Source of the DNA: Lysobacter alkalisoli | Lineage (GTDB): Bacteria > Pseudomonadota > Gammaproteobacteria > Xanthomonadales > Xanthomonadaceae | Length of the DNA: 64,000 nucleotides | Assembly (NCBI RefSeq): GCF_006547045.1 | Contig: NZ_CP041242.1 | Coordinates: 161,001-225,000 of the forward strand | Reading direction: 5' to 3' | Shown: piece by piece, positions 53,796-63,321 of the stretch | Layout: every line of letters starts with the position of its first letter | Position numbering within the stretch: position 1 is the stretch's first letter | The notes under the pieces: generated by a model | Database searches by the model: none | Seen by the model: the letters and a program-made list of their open reading frames with translations, nothing else | Told to the model about the DNA's origin: nothing | Position numbers and translations under genes: made by a program

Positions 53796-56150
53796 ATGGT
53801 GGGTCAGAAGTTCGAGCGGCCGCAGCTGTCGGCCGAACAGGGGCGATTGTTGCGAAGGGTGCTGGCCGTGGCCTGCATTCTGCTGGCTGGATGGTTTGCC
53901 TGGAGCGGCTGGCAACAGCAGCAGGACAGCAGCCGGCGCAGCAGCGTGCAGCAGGCCCGCGATGGCGCGGTGAAGTCGGTCCAGGGTGTGCTCGATGCCG
54001 AGTACAAGCGCATGGCCGCGCAACTGGCCAGGACCGACGTGCAGACGGCGGTGGCGGCTGGCGACCATGCCAACGCCGGCGTGCACCTGGCCGACGGCTG
54101 GCCGGGTGTGGAGGCGGCCAGCGTGTTCGCCCCCAGCCTGCAGAGTGCCTACGCGGCGCTCACCGCCGAGGGCGCCCGTGTCGGCGGTTATGGCCGCCTG
54201 GCCACGCTCGAGGCCGCAATCGCTCAGAACAGGCCGGTGGCCTGGATCGTCGGCGACGGTGCGACACGAAAGCTGGAACTGGCCGCGCCGGTGCACCAGG
54301 ACGGGCGCCTGGTGGCGGTGGCCTCGGTGCAACTGCCGTTCGATCCGATCCGCAACGCGGTCGAACAGGCCCGGATCGGCGACGGCACTTACCTGGCCCT
54401 GCGCCAGGGTTCGGTGAGCCTGGTCGAACGCGGCGACACCGGCCTCAATGGCGGCGCCGAAGCGCTGGCCGCACGTATCCCGGACAGCGAGTGGCGTGTC
54501 GCCGCAGCGGTGCCGGACGTGGCCGGCGGTCCGCTTGGCCTCGACGGTCCGGGTTGCTTCATGCTCGCCGGGGTACTGTTGTTGCTGGCGCTGCTGGCCA
54601 ATTACGCCGACCGCTTCGCGCGCAGGCGCAAGGGCGAGGATGGCGAGGATGCCGAGGCCGGCTCCGACCAGACCCTCGCCGAATCCGTGGCCCGGTCGCC
54701 CGAACCCCCCGTTGAAGCAACCTCGAAGGTACCCGTCATCGATAGTTCCGCTGCACCCTCTACCGCCCCGGTCGCCATCGACGGCGGCATCTTCCGCGCC
54801 TACGACATTCGCGGCATCGTCGGCCAGACCCTTGACGCCGGCGTCGCCGAGCTGATCGGTCATGCGATCGGCTCGCTGATGCACGAGCAGGGCCTTGAGG
54901 ACATCGTGGTCGGCCGCGATGGCCGCCTGTCCGGCCCCGAGTTGGCCGGAGGCCTGATCAAAGGCCTGCGCAAGGCCGGCCGCAACGTCATCGACATCGG
55001 CCTGGCGCCGACCCCGCTGACCTACTTCGGCGCCTACCACCTGCGCGCCGGTTCCTGCGTGTCGGTCACCGGCAGCCACAACCCGCCCGACTACAACGGC
55101 TTCAAGATCGTGGTCGGCGGTGAGACCTTGTCAGGCGACACGATCACCGACCTGTACGCGCGTATCGCCGAGGACCGCCTGCACACCGCGCCATCGCCGG
55201 GCCGGCTGGAGCAGCGCGACATCAACGACGACTACGTCGAACGCGTCGCCTCCGACGTGCAGATCGAACGCCCGCTCAAGGTCGTGGTCGATGCCGGCAA
55301 CGGCGTCGCCGGCGAACTCGGCCCGCGTGTGCTGGAAGCGATCGGCGCCGAGGTCACCCCGCTGTACTGCGAGATCGACGGCACCTTCCCCAATCATCAT
55401 CCGGACCCGAGCGAGCCGCACAACCTCGCCGACCTGATCCGCATGGTCGACCGCCTCGACGCCGACCTCGGCATCGCCTTCGACGGCGACGGCGACCGCC
55501 TCGGCGTGGTCACCCGCGATGGCCAGAACATCTTCCCCGACCGCCTGCTGATGCTGTTCGCCGCCGACGTGCTGGAACGCAACCCGGGCGCGGTGATCAT
55601 CTTCGACGTCAAGTGCACCGGCCACCTGCCCGGCTACATCCTCCGCCACGGCGGCAGCCCGCTGATGTGGAAGACCGGCCACTCGCTGATCAAGGCCAAG
55701 ATGCGCGAGACCGACGCCGAGCTGGCCGGCGAGATGAGCGGCCACTTCTTCTTCAAGGAGCGTTGGTACGGCTTCGACGACGGCATTTACGCTGCCGCGC
55801 GGCTGCTGGAAATCCTGGCCATGCATCCGGACGGACCCGGGCAGGTGCTGGCCGGACTGCCTGACGGCGTGTCCACGCCGGAGATCAAGCTCGAGGCCCC
55901 GGATGGCAATCCGCACGCCTTCGTCGATGCGTTCCGCGCGCAGGCCACGTTCGAGGGCGCGCGGCTGTCGACCATCGACGGCCTGCGCGTGGACTGGCCC
56001 GACGGTTGGGGCCTGGTGCGCGCCTCCAACACCACCCCGGTGCTGGTGCTGCGATTCGATGCCGACAACAAGGCCGCGCTCGATCGCATCCAGGCTGCAT
56101 TCCGTGAGCAGCTGCTGGCGGTCAAGGCGGACCTGAAGCTGACGTTCTGA
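53796..56150 (+). CDS. Membrane-anchored phosphomannomutase/phosphoglucomutase (XanA/AlgC-like)
   Basis: This 784-residue protein joins an N-terminal membrane module to a mutase. Residues about 25-42 and 248-268 are membrane helices (VLAVACILLAGWFAWSGW; CFMLAGVLLLLALLANYA) that flank an exported domain of about 200 residues. From about residue 330 (GGIFRAYDIRG) it is a phosphohexomutase, with the phosphoserine S427 in VTGSHNP, the metal loop FDGDGDR (about 562-568), sugar loop GEMSGH and phosphate loop RASNTTP. It makes mannose-1-P and glucose-1-P for exopolysaccharide and LPS. AGGGGA precedes the ATG. Confidence 0.93.
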   Translation: MVGQKFERPQLSAEQGRLLRRVLAVACILLAGWFAWSGWQQQQDSSRRSSVQQARDGAVKSVQGVLDAEYKRMAAQLARTDVQTAVAAGDHANAGVHLADGWPGVEAASVFAPSLQSAYAALTAEGARVGGYGRLATLEAAIAQNRPVAWIVGDGATRKLELAAPVHQDGRLVAVASVQLPFDPIRNAVEQARIGDGTYLALRQGSVSLVERGDTGLNGGAEALAARIPDSEWRVAAAVPDVAGGPLGLDGPGCFMLAGVLLLLALLANYADRFARRRKGEDGEDAEAGSDQTLAESVARSPEPPVEATSKVPVIDSSAAPSTAPVAIDGGIFRAYDIRGIVGQTLDAGVAELIGHAIGSLMHEQGLEDIVVGRDGRLSGPELAGGLIKGLRKAGRNVIDIGLAPTPLTYFGAYHLRAGSCVSVTGSHNPPDYNGFKIVVGGETLSGDTITDLYARIAEDRLHTAPSPGRLEQRDINDDYVERVASDVQIERPLKVVVDAGNGVAGELGPRVLEAIGAEVTPLYCEIDGTFPNHHPDPSEPHNLADLIRMVDRLDADLGIAFDGDGDRLGVVTRDGQNIFPDRLLMLFAADVLERNPGAVIIFDVKCTGHLPGYILRHGGSPLMWKTGHSLIKAKMRETDAELAGEMSGHFFFKERWYGFDDGIYAAARLLEILAMHPDGPGQVLAGLPDGVSTPEIKLEAPDGNPHAFVDAFRAQATFEGARLSTIDGLRVDWPDGWGLVRASNTTPVLVLRFDADNKAALDRIQAAFREQLLAVKADLKLTF

Positions 56151-56201
56151 GCACTTGAGCGCCTTCGGGCGCAATTCGCGACGGGCCGTCCGGCCCGGAA
56201 T

Positions 56202-56234
56202 GCAGGAAGCCCGCCCTGGCCGGCGGGCTTCTGC
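56202..56234 (+). terminator. Hairpin after the mutase gene
   Basis: GCAGGAAGCCCGCC (56202-56215) and GGCGGGCTTCTGC (56222-56234) form a 13-bp stem with one bulged G, in the gap to the convergent gene ending at 56265. A weak T-rich stretch follows. Confidence 0.7.
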
Positions 56235-56264
56235 GTTCTCGTCCTTTGGGCGTCGTGGGCGCCT

Positions 56265-56936
56265 TCAGCCGTTCCGCGGTGCTTTCAGCTCACGATAGCG
56301 CTCCAGCGCCGCCGCGAGCTCATCCTCGACATCCAGCCGTTCCTGCTGCTGCTGGGTCAGCATCGCCTGCTGGCGCAGCAGTTGCAGGTGCTGGCCGCGG
56401 ATGTTGCCGGCCAACGCGGTGCCGACCGGCTTGCCGGCCAGTTCGGTCTCGCCGGCCCGGCGCAGCAGTACCAGAAGGCTCTGGCGCAGGCCGGCGATGC
56501 CGAGCTCGGAAGCCTTGACCGATTCGTCGAGCAATACGATGCGGTTCTGGTAGGCGCGGCGCAGGTCGGTTTCGGTGGCGTAGGATTCGGCCATGGCGCG
56601 CTCGCGGCGAAGCCTGGCGGCTTCCCGGGCCGTGGTCACGGCGTTCGCGCGCTCCGCTTCCTCGGCCGCGATACGTTCTTCCGCTGTCAGTGCGCGGCCG
56701 ACGACGGCGGTGGTCATCCCGCTTCTGGCATTGATCTCGGTGCGCGCGCTGTCCACCGCCTCCGCGGGCAGGGCATCGCCGCAGACCCTGCGACCGTTGT
56801 CATCCCAGCAGTAAAGCTTCTTGGCCGCGCCGTCAGTGCCGCGCTTCTGGGCCAGCGCCGCGGGGGTGCTGGCCAGCAACAGGGCGCCGGCGGTGATTGC
56901 CAGCGCCCAGGCCTTCGACTCACGATGCGGATTCAT
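56265..56936 (-). CDS. Exported protein with DUF4124-like N-terminus and coiled coil
   Basis: This 223-residue protein has a signal peptide (about 1-30, ending PAALAQ) followed by KKLYCWDDNGRRVCGDALPA, a short two-Cys segment like DUF4124, and a long helical part (about 80-220) with RLRRERAMAESYATETDLRR and QQQQERLDVEDELAAALERY. It probably acts in the periplasm. The start at 56936 is chosen because the signal peptide follows. Function unknown. Confidence 0.72.
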   Translation of the reverse strand: MNPHRESKAWALAITAGALLLASTPAALAQKRGTDGAAKKLYCWDDNGRRVCGDALPAEAVDSARTEINARSGMTTAVVGRALTAEERIAAEEAERANAVTTAREAARLRRERAMAESYATETDLRRAYQNRIVLLDESVKASELGIAGLRQSLLVLLRRAGETELAGKPVGTALAGNIRGQHLQLLRQQAMLTQQQQERLDVEDELAAALERYRELKAPRNG

Positions 56937-57035
56937 GGCGGGTCCCTGTTCGTCCATGGTCATTAACAACACTGCATTACGCAAGAGTCGGGCCAAGGCC
57001 GGTGCGGGATCACGGTGAGTGGAGCACCCGGTGGG

Positions 57036-57710
57036 TCAGCCCCGCGTGCGGCTGCCGTAGGTGTCGCGATAGGCGAGCAGTCGGGACTGCTGGTCGGCCA
57101 GGGTGCCGTCGGCGCTGGTGAAGGCCAGCAGGTCGGCCAGCGATGCCACACTGACCACCGGGATGCCCTGCTCATCCGCGACAGTTTCTGCCGCGGAGCG
57201 TCGCGACACGGTCGGGTCGACCGCTTCCTGCCGATCCAGGGCGATGACGATGCCGGCCGGAGTGCCCCCCGCACCGCGGATGATGCTGAGCGCTTCGCGG
57301 ATCGCGGTGCCGGCGGTGATCACGTCGTCGACGACCAGCACGCGGCGGCCGCCCAGCGGCGCGCCGATCAGGCTGCCGCCCTCGCCATGGGCCTTGGCTT
57401 CCTTGCGATTGAACGCCACCGGCAGGTCACGTCCGCGGCGGGCGTACTCGCAGGCCAGCGCGGTCGCCAGCGGGATGCCCTTGTAGGCCGGCCCGAACAG
57501 CAGATCGAAGTCCTTGATCGAGCCGGCAAGCCCCTCCGCATCGATCGCATCCGCGTAGCAGGTCGCCAGCCCGGCCAGCGCCGTGCCGGTGTTGAACAGG
57601 CCGGCATTGAAGAAATACGGGCTCAGCCGGCCGGATTTGAGGGTGAACTCGCCGAAGCGCAACGCCCGGGCGTCGAGCGCGAGCTGGAGGAAGCGGGATT
57701 TGTAGGACAC
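57036..57710 (-). CDS. pyrE: Orotate phosphoribosyltransferase
   Basis: PyrE makes OMP from orotate and PRPP. The 224-residue protein has the PRPP-binding loop VLVVDDVITAGTA and the FNRKEAKAHGEGG block. It is divergent from xthA, the conserved pyrE/xthA arrangement of this lineage. Confidence 0.96.
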   Translation of the reverse strand: MSYKSRFLQLALDARALRFGEFTLKSGRLSPYFFNAGLFNTGTALAGLATCYADAIDAEGLAGSIKDFDLLFGPAYKGIPLATALACEYARRGRDLPVAFNRKEAKAHGEGGSLIGAPLGGRRVLVVDDVITAGTAIREALSIIRGAGGTPAGIVIALDRQEAVDPTVSRRSAAETVADEQGIPVVSVASLADLLAFTSADGTLADQQSRLLAYRDTYGSRTRG

Positions 57711-57833
57711 GGGACAGGGCTTGGGGGCTGGGGTTGACGGAAAAGCATAACCCGCGGCCTCGCCGGGAACGGCCCGGAAGCGGATCGGCTACGCTTTGCC
57801 CAGTCCCCGATCCCAGACACCAACCCCCACCTC

Positions 57834-58649
57834 GTGAAAATCATCAGCTTCAACGCCAATGGCATCCGCTCCGCGGCCAACAAAGGGTTCTTCGACTGGT
57901 TCCACGCCCAGGATGCCGACGTGCTTTGCGTGCAGGAGACCAAGGCCCAGGAATCGCAGTTGGTCGATGCGTGCTTCCGCCCGGACGGCCACCACTGCTT
58001 CTACCGCGACGCGATCACCAAGAAGGGCTACAGCGGGGTGGCGATCCATTCCCGGCGCGAGCCGGACGAGGTCCGCACCGCGCTGGGCTGGGCCCCGTTC
58101 GACGACGAAGGGCGCTACATCGAGGCGCGCTACGGCAACCTCAGCGTGGTCTCGTTCTACATCCCGTCCGGATCCTCGGGCGAGCTGCGGCAGGGCTTCA
58201 AGTTCGAGGTCATGGACTGGTTGAAACCCATCCTCGACGAGTGGCTGGCCAGCGGCCGCGACTACGTGCTGTGCGGCGACTGGAACATCGTCCGCAGCGC
58301 GCTCGACATCCGGAACTGGAAGTCGAACCAGAAGAACTCCGGCTGCCTGCCGCCCGAGCGCGAGTGGCTGAACGCGCAGATCGGCGACGACAGTGGCAGC
58401 GATGGCACTCCTTCGCGTGAGGGCGGCTGGGTCGACGCCTACCGAGCGCTGCATCCCCAGGGCCAGGACTACACCTGGTGGAGCAACCGTGGCGCCGCCC
58501 GCGCCAACAACGTCGGCTGGCGGATCGACTACCAGCTGGTCACCCCGGCGCTAGCGAAGCGACTGAAGGCCTGCTCGATCGCGCGCGAGCCGCGCTTCTC
58601 CGACCATGCGCCGTTCACCGTCGAGTTCGACGGGGGCCTGGCCCGATGA
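57834..58649 (+). CDS. xthA: Exodeoxyribonuclease III
   Basis: XthA cleaves DNA at AP sites and trims 3' ends. The 271-residue protein starts with GTG at 57834 and has the active-site Asn8 and Glu35 (QETK), GDWNIV and the terminal SDHAPF. Its TGA overlaps the ATG of the AmpG-like gene (58646-58649). Confidence 0.94.
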   Translation: MKIISFNANGIRSAANKGFFDWFHAQDADVLCVQETKAQESQLVDACFRPDGHHCFYRDAITKKGYSGVAIHSRREPDEVRTALGWAPFDDEGRYIEARYGNLSVVSFYIPSGSSGELRQGFKFEVMDWLKPILDEWLASGRDYVLCGDWNIVRSALDIRNWKSNQKNSGCLPPEREWLNAQIGDDSGSDGTPSREGGWVDAYRALHPQGQDYTWWSNRGAARANNVGWRIDYQLVTPALAKRLKACSIAREPRFSDHAPFTVEFDGGLAR

Positions 58650-60085
58650 GCGACTTGCCCGGCAGCCCGCCGAGCGATACGCCCGCGGTACCGCCTGCCA
58701 AGGCCGATCCGGTGAAGCCCGCGCGCCCGGGCTGGCGCGACGTGCTCGCGCGTCTGAGCGAGCCGAAAGTGCTGGTGATGTTGCTGCTGGGCTTTTCGTC
58801 CGGCATCCCGTTGTACCTGGTAGGCAACACCCTGGGCTTCTGGATGCGCGAGAACGCGATCGAGCTGTCGACGATCGGGTTCCTGTCCTGGGTCGGCATC
58901 GCCTATTCGCTGAAGTTCCTGTGGGCGCCGCTGATCGACAAGCTCGACGCGCCGCTGTTCGGGCGCTGGCTCGGTCGCCGCCGGGGCTGGATGCTGCTCT
59001 CGCAGATCGTGGTTGCGGTGGCGCTGATCGGAATGGCGCTGGTACAGCCGCGCGAGGGTGAGCTGGTGCTGGCCGGCATCGCCCTCGACCAGCTGCTGGT
59101 GTTCGGCGCGCTGGCACTGGTGGTCGCGTTCGCCTCGGCCACCCAGGACATCGTCATCGACGCCTGGCGCATCGAGAGCGCCGACAGCAACGAGCAGCAG
59201 GGCTTGCTGACCTCCAGTGCGACCCTCGGCTACCGCGGCGCGCTGCTGGTCACCGATGCGCTGATCCTGATCATGGCCGCGCACATCGGCTGGGTGGTGT
59301 CGTACCAGCTGATGGCAGTGCTGATGGCGGTCGGCGTGTTCGCCACCCTGATGGCCCGCGAGCCGCCCGCCAGCGTGCAGGCAACCCTGCAGTCGCATCC
59401 GGCGCTGTTCACCCCGCAGGGCCTGTTCGACGCCCTGGTCGGCCCGTTCGTGGCGTTCTTCCGCCAGCACGGCAGCTGGGCGCTGCTGATGCTGCTGGTG
59501 ATCAGCCTGTACCGACTGCCGGACTTCCTGATGGGACCGATGGCCAACCCGTTCTATGCCGATCTGGGCATGGACAAGGAAGCCGTTGGCAGCGTGCGTG
59601 GCACGATCGGCCTGGTCGCCACCATCGTCGGCATCGCAGCCGCCGGCCTGAGTGCGGTGCGTTTCGGCTTCATGCCGACCCTGATCGCCGGCGCGGTGCT
59701 TGGCCCCGGCTCGAACCTGGCCTTTTCCTGGCTGGCCATGCAGGGGCCGAGTGTCAGTGCGTTCACCATCGCCATGGTCATCGACAACTTCTGCAGCGGC
59801 TATGCCGGCGTGGCCCTGATCGGCTACATGTCCAGCCTGACCAACATCGGCTACACCGCGACGCAGTACGCCTTGCTGAGTTCGTTCTATGCGCTGCTCG
59901 GCAAGGTGCTCAAGGGCTTTTCCGGGGTCGCGGTCGAGCAGCTCGAGGTCGGCCGCAGCCTGATGGAAGCCTATTCGCTATTCTTTGCCGGTACCGCACT
60001 GGTCGGCGTGCCCGGCGTGTTGTTGTGCATACTGTTGGCCATGCGCAGGCCGCGTGCCGCCGGGGGGGGCGGGGCAGCGGCATGA
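58646..60085 (+). CDS. ampG: AmpG-like muropeptide permease (MFS)
   Basis: This 479-residue major-facilitator protein has about twelve membrane helices and the AmpG-type opening LLLGFSSGIPLYLVGNTLGF followed by LSWVGIAYSLKFLWAPLID, with QDIVIDAWRIE later. It imports GlcNAc-anhydroMurNAc muropeptides from the periplasm for murein recycling. anmK, which acts on the released anhydroMurNAc, lies close by at 60478. It is coupled to xthA by an ATGA overlap. Confidence 0.88.
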   Translation: MSDLPGSPPSDTPAVPPAKADPVKPARPGWRDVLARLSEPKVLVMLLLGFSSGIPLYLVGNTLGFWMRENAIELSTIGFLSWVGIAYSLKFLWAPLIDKLDAPLFGRWLGRRRGWMLLSQIVVAVALIGMALVQPREGELVLAGIALDQLLVFGALALVVAFASATQDIVIDAWRIESADSNEQQGLLTSSATLGYRGALLVTDALILIMAAHIGWVVSYQLMAVLMAVGVFATLMAREPPASVQATLQSHPALFTPQGLFDALVGPFVAFFRQHGSWALLMLLVISLYRLPDFLMGPMANPFYADLGMDKEAVGSVRGTIGLVATIVGIAAAGLSAVRFGFMPTLIAGAVLGPGSNLAFSWLAMQGPSVSAFTIAMVIDNFCSGYAGVALIGYMSSLTNIGYTATQYALLSSFYALLGKVLKGFSGVAVEQLEVGRSLMEAYSLFFAGTALVGVPGVLLCILLAMRRPRAAGGGGAAA

Positions 60086-60106
60086 AGCGCGCAAGGAGAA
60101 GCGTTC

Positions 60107-60466
60107 TTGGGCATTTCGCAGGATCCCCCCGATCAATCCGTCATCGACATGAGCGACATCATCCTTCGACAGATCGACTCCGTTCTGATGGAACGCATCC
60201 AGCGCGTCGCCCAGGCCCACGGCTGGGACCTGCAGACCGCGTTGATGCGGCTGCTGGAGCAGGGCCTGTACGTCTGCGAAGGCGAGCTGGCGCGCTCGCT
60301 CAATGACGCCGACGCCAAGGCCCTGCAGGACGCGATCGCGGCGCTGGAGTCGGTGCCCAGTGATCCGGGCTTCGCCCAGATCGGCCGGGTCGGTGAGTCC
60401 GAAGAGGCAGCAGCGCCGTCGTCAGGCCTGTTGTCCAGCGAGGGTGCGGCGGACAACGGCCGCTGA
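60107..60466 (+). CDS. Small protein with ribbon-helix-helix-like core
   Basis: This 119-residue protein starts with TTG at 60107, because AAGGAG lies 8 nt upstream; an ATG at 60149 is an alternative. The core IILRQIDSVLMERIQRVAQA then HGWDLQTALMRLLEQGLYVC reads as one strand and two helices, resembling a ribbon-helix-helix DNA-binding domain, followed by an acidic tail. Function unknown. Confidence 0.65.
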   Translation: MGISQDPPDQSVIDMSDIILRQIDSVLMERIQRVAQAHGWDLQTALMRLLEQGLYVCEGELARSLNDADAKALQDAIAALESVPSDPGFAQIGRVGESEEAAAPSSGLLSSEGAADNGR

Positions 60467-60477
60467 GGCCCGTGGCG

Positions 60478-61629
60478 TCAGCCCGGTCTGGCGGACGCCG
60501 GATGCACCACCCCGAGCACGCGCGGGCCGCATGCACCGCTGACGCTGGGCAGGTTGCCCGGCAAGCCGGCCAGGGTCTGCCGTGCCAGCCAGGCGAAGCC
60601 CATCGCCTCCATCCGGTCCGGGTCAATGCCATGCGCCGCAGTCGATTCGACCTGCACGCCCGGCAGGCGGGCGCCGATGCGTTCGAGCAGGCGTGGATTG
60701 TGCACGCCGCCGCCGCAGGCCAGTACCCGCTGTGTCGTCGGCTGGGATGCAAGCAATGCATCGGCGATGGTGCACGCACTGAGTTCGAGCAGGGTCGCCT
60801 GCACGTCCGCGACGCGCTCGTCGCCACCGAGCCGGGGCTGGACCCAGTCGAGGTGAAACTGTTCGCGCCCCGTGCTTTTCGGCGCTGGCGCGTCGAACCA
60901 TGGCTCGTCGAGCAGGCGCGCGAGCAGGGTTTCGTCGATTTGGCCGCTTGCGGCGAACACACCGCCGGCATCGAACGCGCGCCCGGTGTGGCGCAGGCAC
61001 CAGGCATCGAGCAGGCAGTTGGCCGGACCGGTGTCGAAGCCGCGCACGTCGCCGTCGCTGGCGGCCGGCAGCAGGGTCAGGTTGGCGATGCCGCCGAGGT
61101 TGAGCACCGCACGGTCCTCGTCCGGCGAACGCAGCAGGGCGTTGTGCAGCGCCGGCAGCAGCGGCGCCCCGTGGCCGCCGGCGGCCACGTCGCGGCGGCG
61201 AAAATCGCTGACCGTGGCGATACCGGTGCGCTCGGCGATCACGTGGCCGTCGCCGATCTGCCAGGTAAACGGATGCTGGCCATCGTAGGCTGCGCCAGCG
61301 GGGCGGTGACGCACGGTCTGGCCATGCGAGCCGATCGCGGTGATATCGCCAGCGGCTACGCCGGCCTCGGCAAGCAGCCGCAGCGCGGCCCCGGCAAACG
61401 CTTCGCCGACCTGCACGTCGAGAGTGGCGATCTCGTCCAGCGAATCGACCTTCGCCCCCTGGCCGATCTCGACCAGACGGGCGCGCAGCGCATCCGGCCA
61501 GGCATGGGTGGAGCCGGCGAGCAGTTCGCAGCGGGCATCGGGCCCGAAACGCACCAGGGCGGCGTCGATGCCGTCGGCGCTGGTGCCGGAAATCAGGCCG
61601 ATGAACAGGCCGGGAGGAAGGTCGGGCAT
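60478..61629 (-). CDS. anmK: Anhydro-N-acetylmuramic acid kinase
   Basis: AnmK phosphorylates anhydroMurNAc in murein recycling, after AmpG import. The 383-residue protein begins [20 protein letters not shown], the family's nucleotide-binding start, and contains [11 protein letters not shown], the [12 protein letters not shown] block and the [11 protein letters not shown] block. It converges with the small protein gene (11-nt gap). Confidence 0.95.
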   Translation of the reverse strand: MPDLPPGLFIGLISGTSADGIDAALVRFGPDARCELLAGSTHAWPDALRARLVEIGQGAKVDSLDEIATLDVQVGEAFAGAALRLLAEAGVAAGDITAIGSHGQTVRHRPAGAAYDGQHPFTWQIGDGHVIAERTGIATVSDFRRRDVAAGGHGAPLLPALHNALLRSPDEDRAVLNLGGIANLTLLPAASDGDVRGFDTGPANCLLDAWCLRHTGRAFDAGGVFAASGQIDETLLARLLDEPWFDAPAPKSTGREQFHLDWVQPRLGGDERVADVQATLLELSACTIADALLASQPTTQRVLACGGGVHNPRLLERIGARLPGVQVESTAAHGIDPDRMEAMGFAWLARQTLAGLPGNLPSVSGACGPRVLGVVHPASARPG

Positions 61630-61687
61630 CTGGATGAAGATGGCTGGCGGGCCTGAAGGTTACGTCCAGCGCCCGCCGCGGCGTAAC

Positions 61688-63133
61688 TCAGCCCTTCTTG
61701 CCGTCGCCTGCCGGCTTGGCCGCGGCGACGTTGCCGGCGTCGGTGTCGCCGCCGGCGTCGGCGTAGACCAGCCGCTCGACCTGCTGGATCCGTGCCAGCG
61801 CCGGCGCGGTCTGGGCGCGGAATGCGGCCAGCGCCTGGCCGCGCAGCGGCTCCGGCGGCGGCATCGTCACCGACAGCGGATTGCGGTGCACGCCGTTGAC
61901 GCGGAATTCGTAATGCAGGTGTGGCCCGGTGGACAGTCCGGAAGTGCCGACATAGCCGATCACCGAGCCCTGCGGCACGCGCTGGCCGACCTTGTAGTTG
62001 CCGAAGCGCGACATGTGCGCGTACAGGGTGGTGTAGCCGCGACCGTGGTCGAGCACTACGGTGCGGCCATAGCCGCCCTGCCAGCCGACGAACTGCACGC
62101 GAGCATCGCCGGCGGCCATGATCGGGGTGCCGGTCTTGGCGGCGTAGTCCACGCCCTTGTGCTGGCGGACCTTGCCCAGCACCGGGTGGCGGCGGGCGCC
62201 GAAGCCCGAGGTCAACCGTGCATACGGGATCGGCATGCGGATGAAGCTCTTCTTCAGCGGCCGGCCGTCAGCGGTGTAGTACTCGGCCTTGCCCTCGCGT
62301 TCGAAGCGGAAGCCGGAATGGGTCTTGTTGCCAGTGGTGAAGGTGGCGGCGAGGATCTGACCGCGGCCGATACGCTCACCCTCGCGCCAGTTTTCCTCCA
62401 TCACCACGCTGAAGCGGTCGCCGCGTTTGATGTCGGTGTTGAAGTCGATGTCGTACTGGAAGATCTGGTCGGTCATCACCGCGATCGCCGCCGGCGACAG
62501 CCCGGCCTTGCGCGCGGCGGCATACAGCGAACTGCTGATCTCGCCGGTGGCGACCACGGTACGGGTCTCGACCGGACGTTCGATCACGTTCTCGACGATC
62601 GCATCGCCGTTGATCGCCAGCTCGATGCGGGCGGTGTCGTCGCGGTCGAAACGGAAGGTGCGCAGGCCATTGCCATCGACCGGCAGGTCGAAAGCCAGCT
62701 CGGTGCCCGGGCGCAGCCGGCCGAGGGCCTGTTTGGCGCTGGGCTGTTCCAGGATGCGTTGCAGCAGCGAGGCGGGAACACCCTGCTCTTCGAACAGTTG
62801 GCCCAGGGTCTGGCCCGGCTGCACGGTCACCACATGCCAGCTGTCGCCGCGTGCTTCCTCTTCGCTCCTGACCGGCAGCGGCGGCAACGCCAACGCCATC
62901 GACTGGCGCGGCACGTGAGTGGGTGCGGTGACGTCGGTGTCGAAACCGGGGACGATCGCGGCGACCAGCAGGCCCATTGACGCGAACAGGCTGGCGGTCA
63001 CCCACTGGCGGCGCGACCAGCGGCCATTGAAGCCATCGGAGAGGTGGCGGGCCAGCACCGGGCGGTGCAGGGCGGCTTCGCGCAGGGCCTTCAGGCGCTC
63101 GCGCCGGCCTTGGCCGGAACCCGGTACAGTCAT
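61688..63133 (-). CDS. M23 family peptidoglycan endopeptidase with LysM/OapA-like N-terminus
   Basis: This 481-residue protein has a cytoplasmic N-terminus, one membrane helix (WVTASLFASMGLLVAAIVPG, about 44-64), a LysM/OapA-like region (TVQPGQTLGQLFEEQGVPAS), a second domain and an M23 peptidase. Metal ligands are in RQHKGVDYAAK (HxxxD) and GPHLHYEF (HxH). It resembles MepM/YebA, which cleaves peptide cross-links to allow cell-wall growth. It lies divergent from tyrS. Confidence 0.92.
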   Translation of the reverse strand: MTVPGSGQGRRERLKALREAALHRPVLARHLSDGFNGRWSRRQWVTASLFASMGLLVAAIVPGFDTDVTAPTHVPRQSMALALPPLPVRSEEEARGDSWHVVTVQPGQTLGQLFEEQGVPASLLQRILEQPSAKQALGRLRPGTELAFDLPVDGNGLRTFRFDRDDTARIELAINGDAIVENVIERPVETRTVVATGEISSSLYAAARKAGLSPAAIAVMTDQIFQYDIDFNTDIKRGDRFSVVMEENWREGERIGRGQILAATFTTGNKTHSGFRFEREGKAEYYTADGRPLKKSFIRMPIPYARLTSGFGARRHPVLGKVRQHKGVDYAAKTGTPIMAAGDARVQFVGWQGGYGRTVVLDHGRGYTTLYAHMSRFGNYKVGQRVPQGSVIGYVGTSGLSTGPHLHYEFRVNGVHRNPLSVTMPPPEPLRGQALAAFRAQTAPALARIQQVERLVYADAGGDTDAGNVAAAKPAGDGKKG

Positions 63134-63321
63134 GTTGGATCGCCCCCCGTAGGCAATGTGAAGTTACTGTGTCGGAGGTACCATAGTCACGTGAGCAACC
63201 CGCGTCAAACCATTGAGCCACGTGGTTTTTTCGTTTCTGCCGACGCTTTACCATCTGTTAACACCAATATGTGGCCGCTGTCGCATTCAGTCTGGCGCGC
63301 CACCCTGTCCGAGTCCCTGCC
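63134..63321. promoter_or_regulatory. Divergent region between the M23 gene and tyrS
   Basis: This 188-nt gap is less GC-rich than its surroundings. TACCAT (63179-63184) is a possible -10. Two CACGTG hexamers occur, near 63189 and 63219. No clear pair of promoters can be fixed by eye. Confidence 0.35.
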
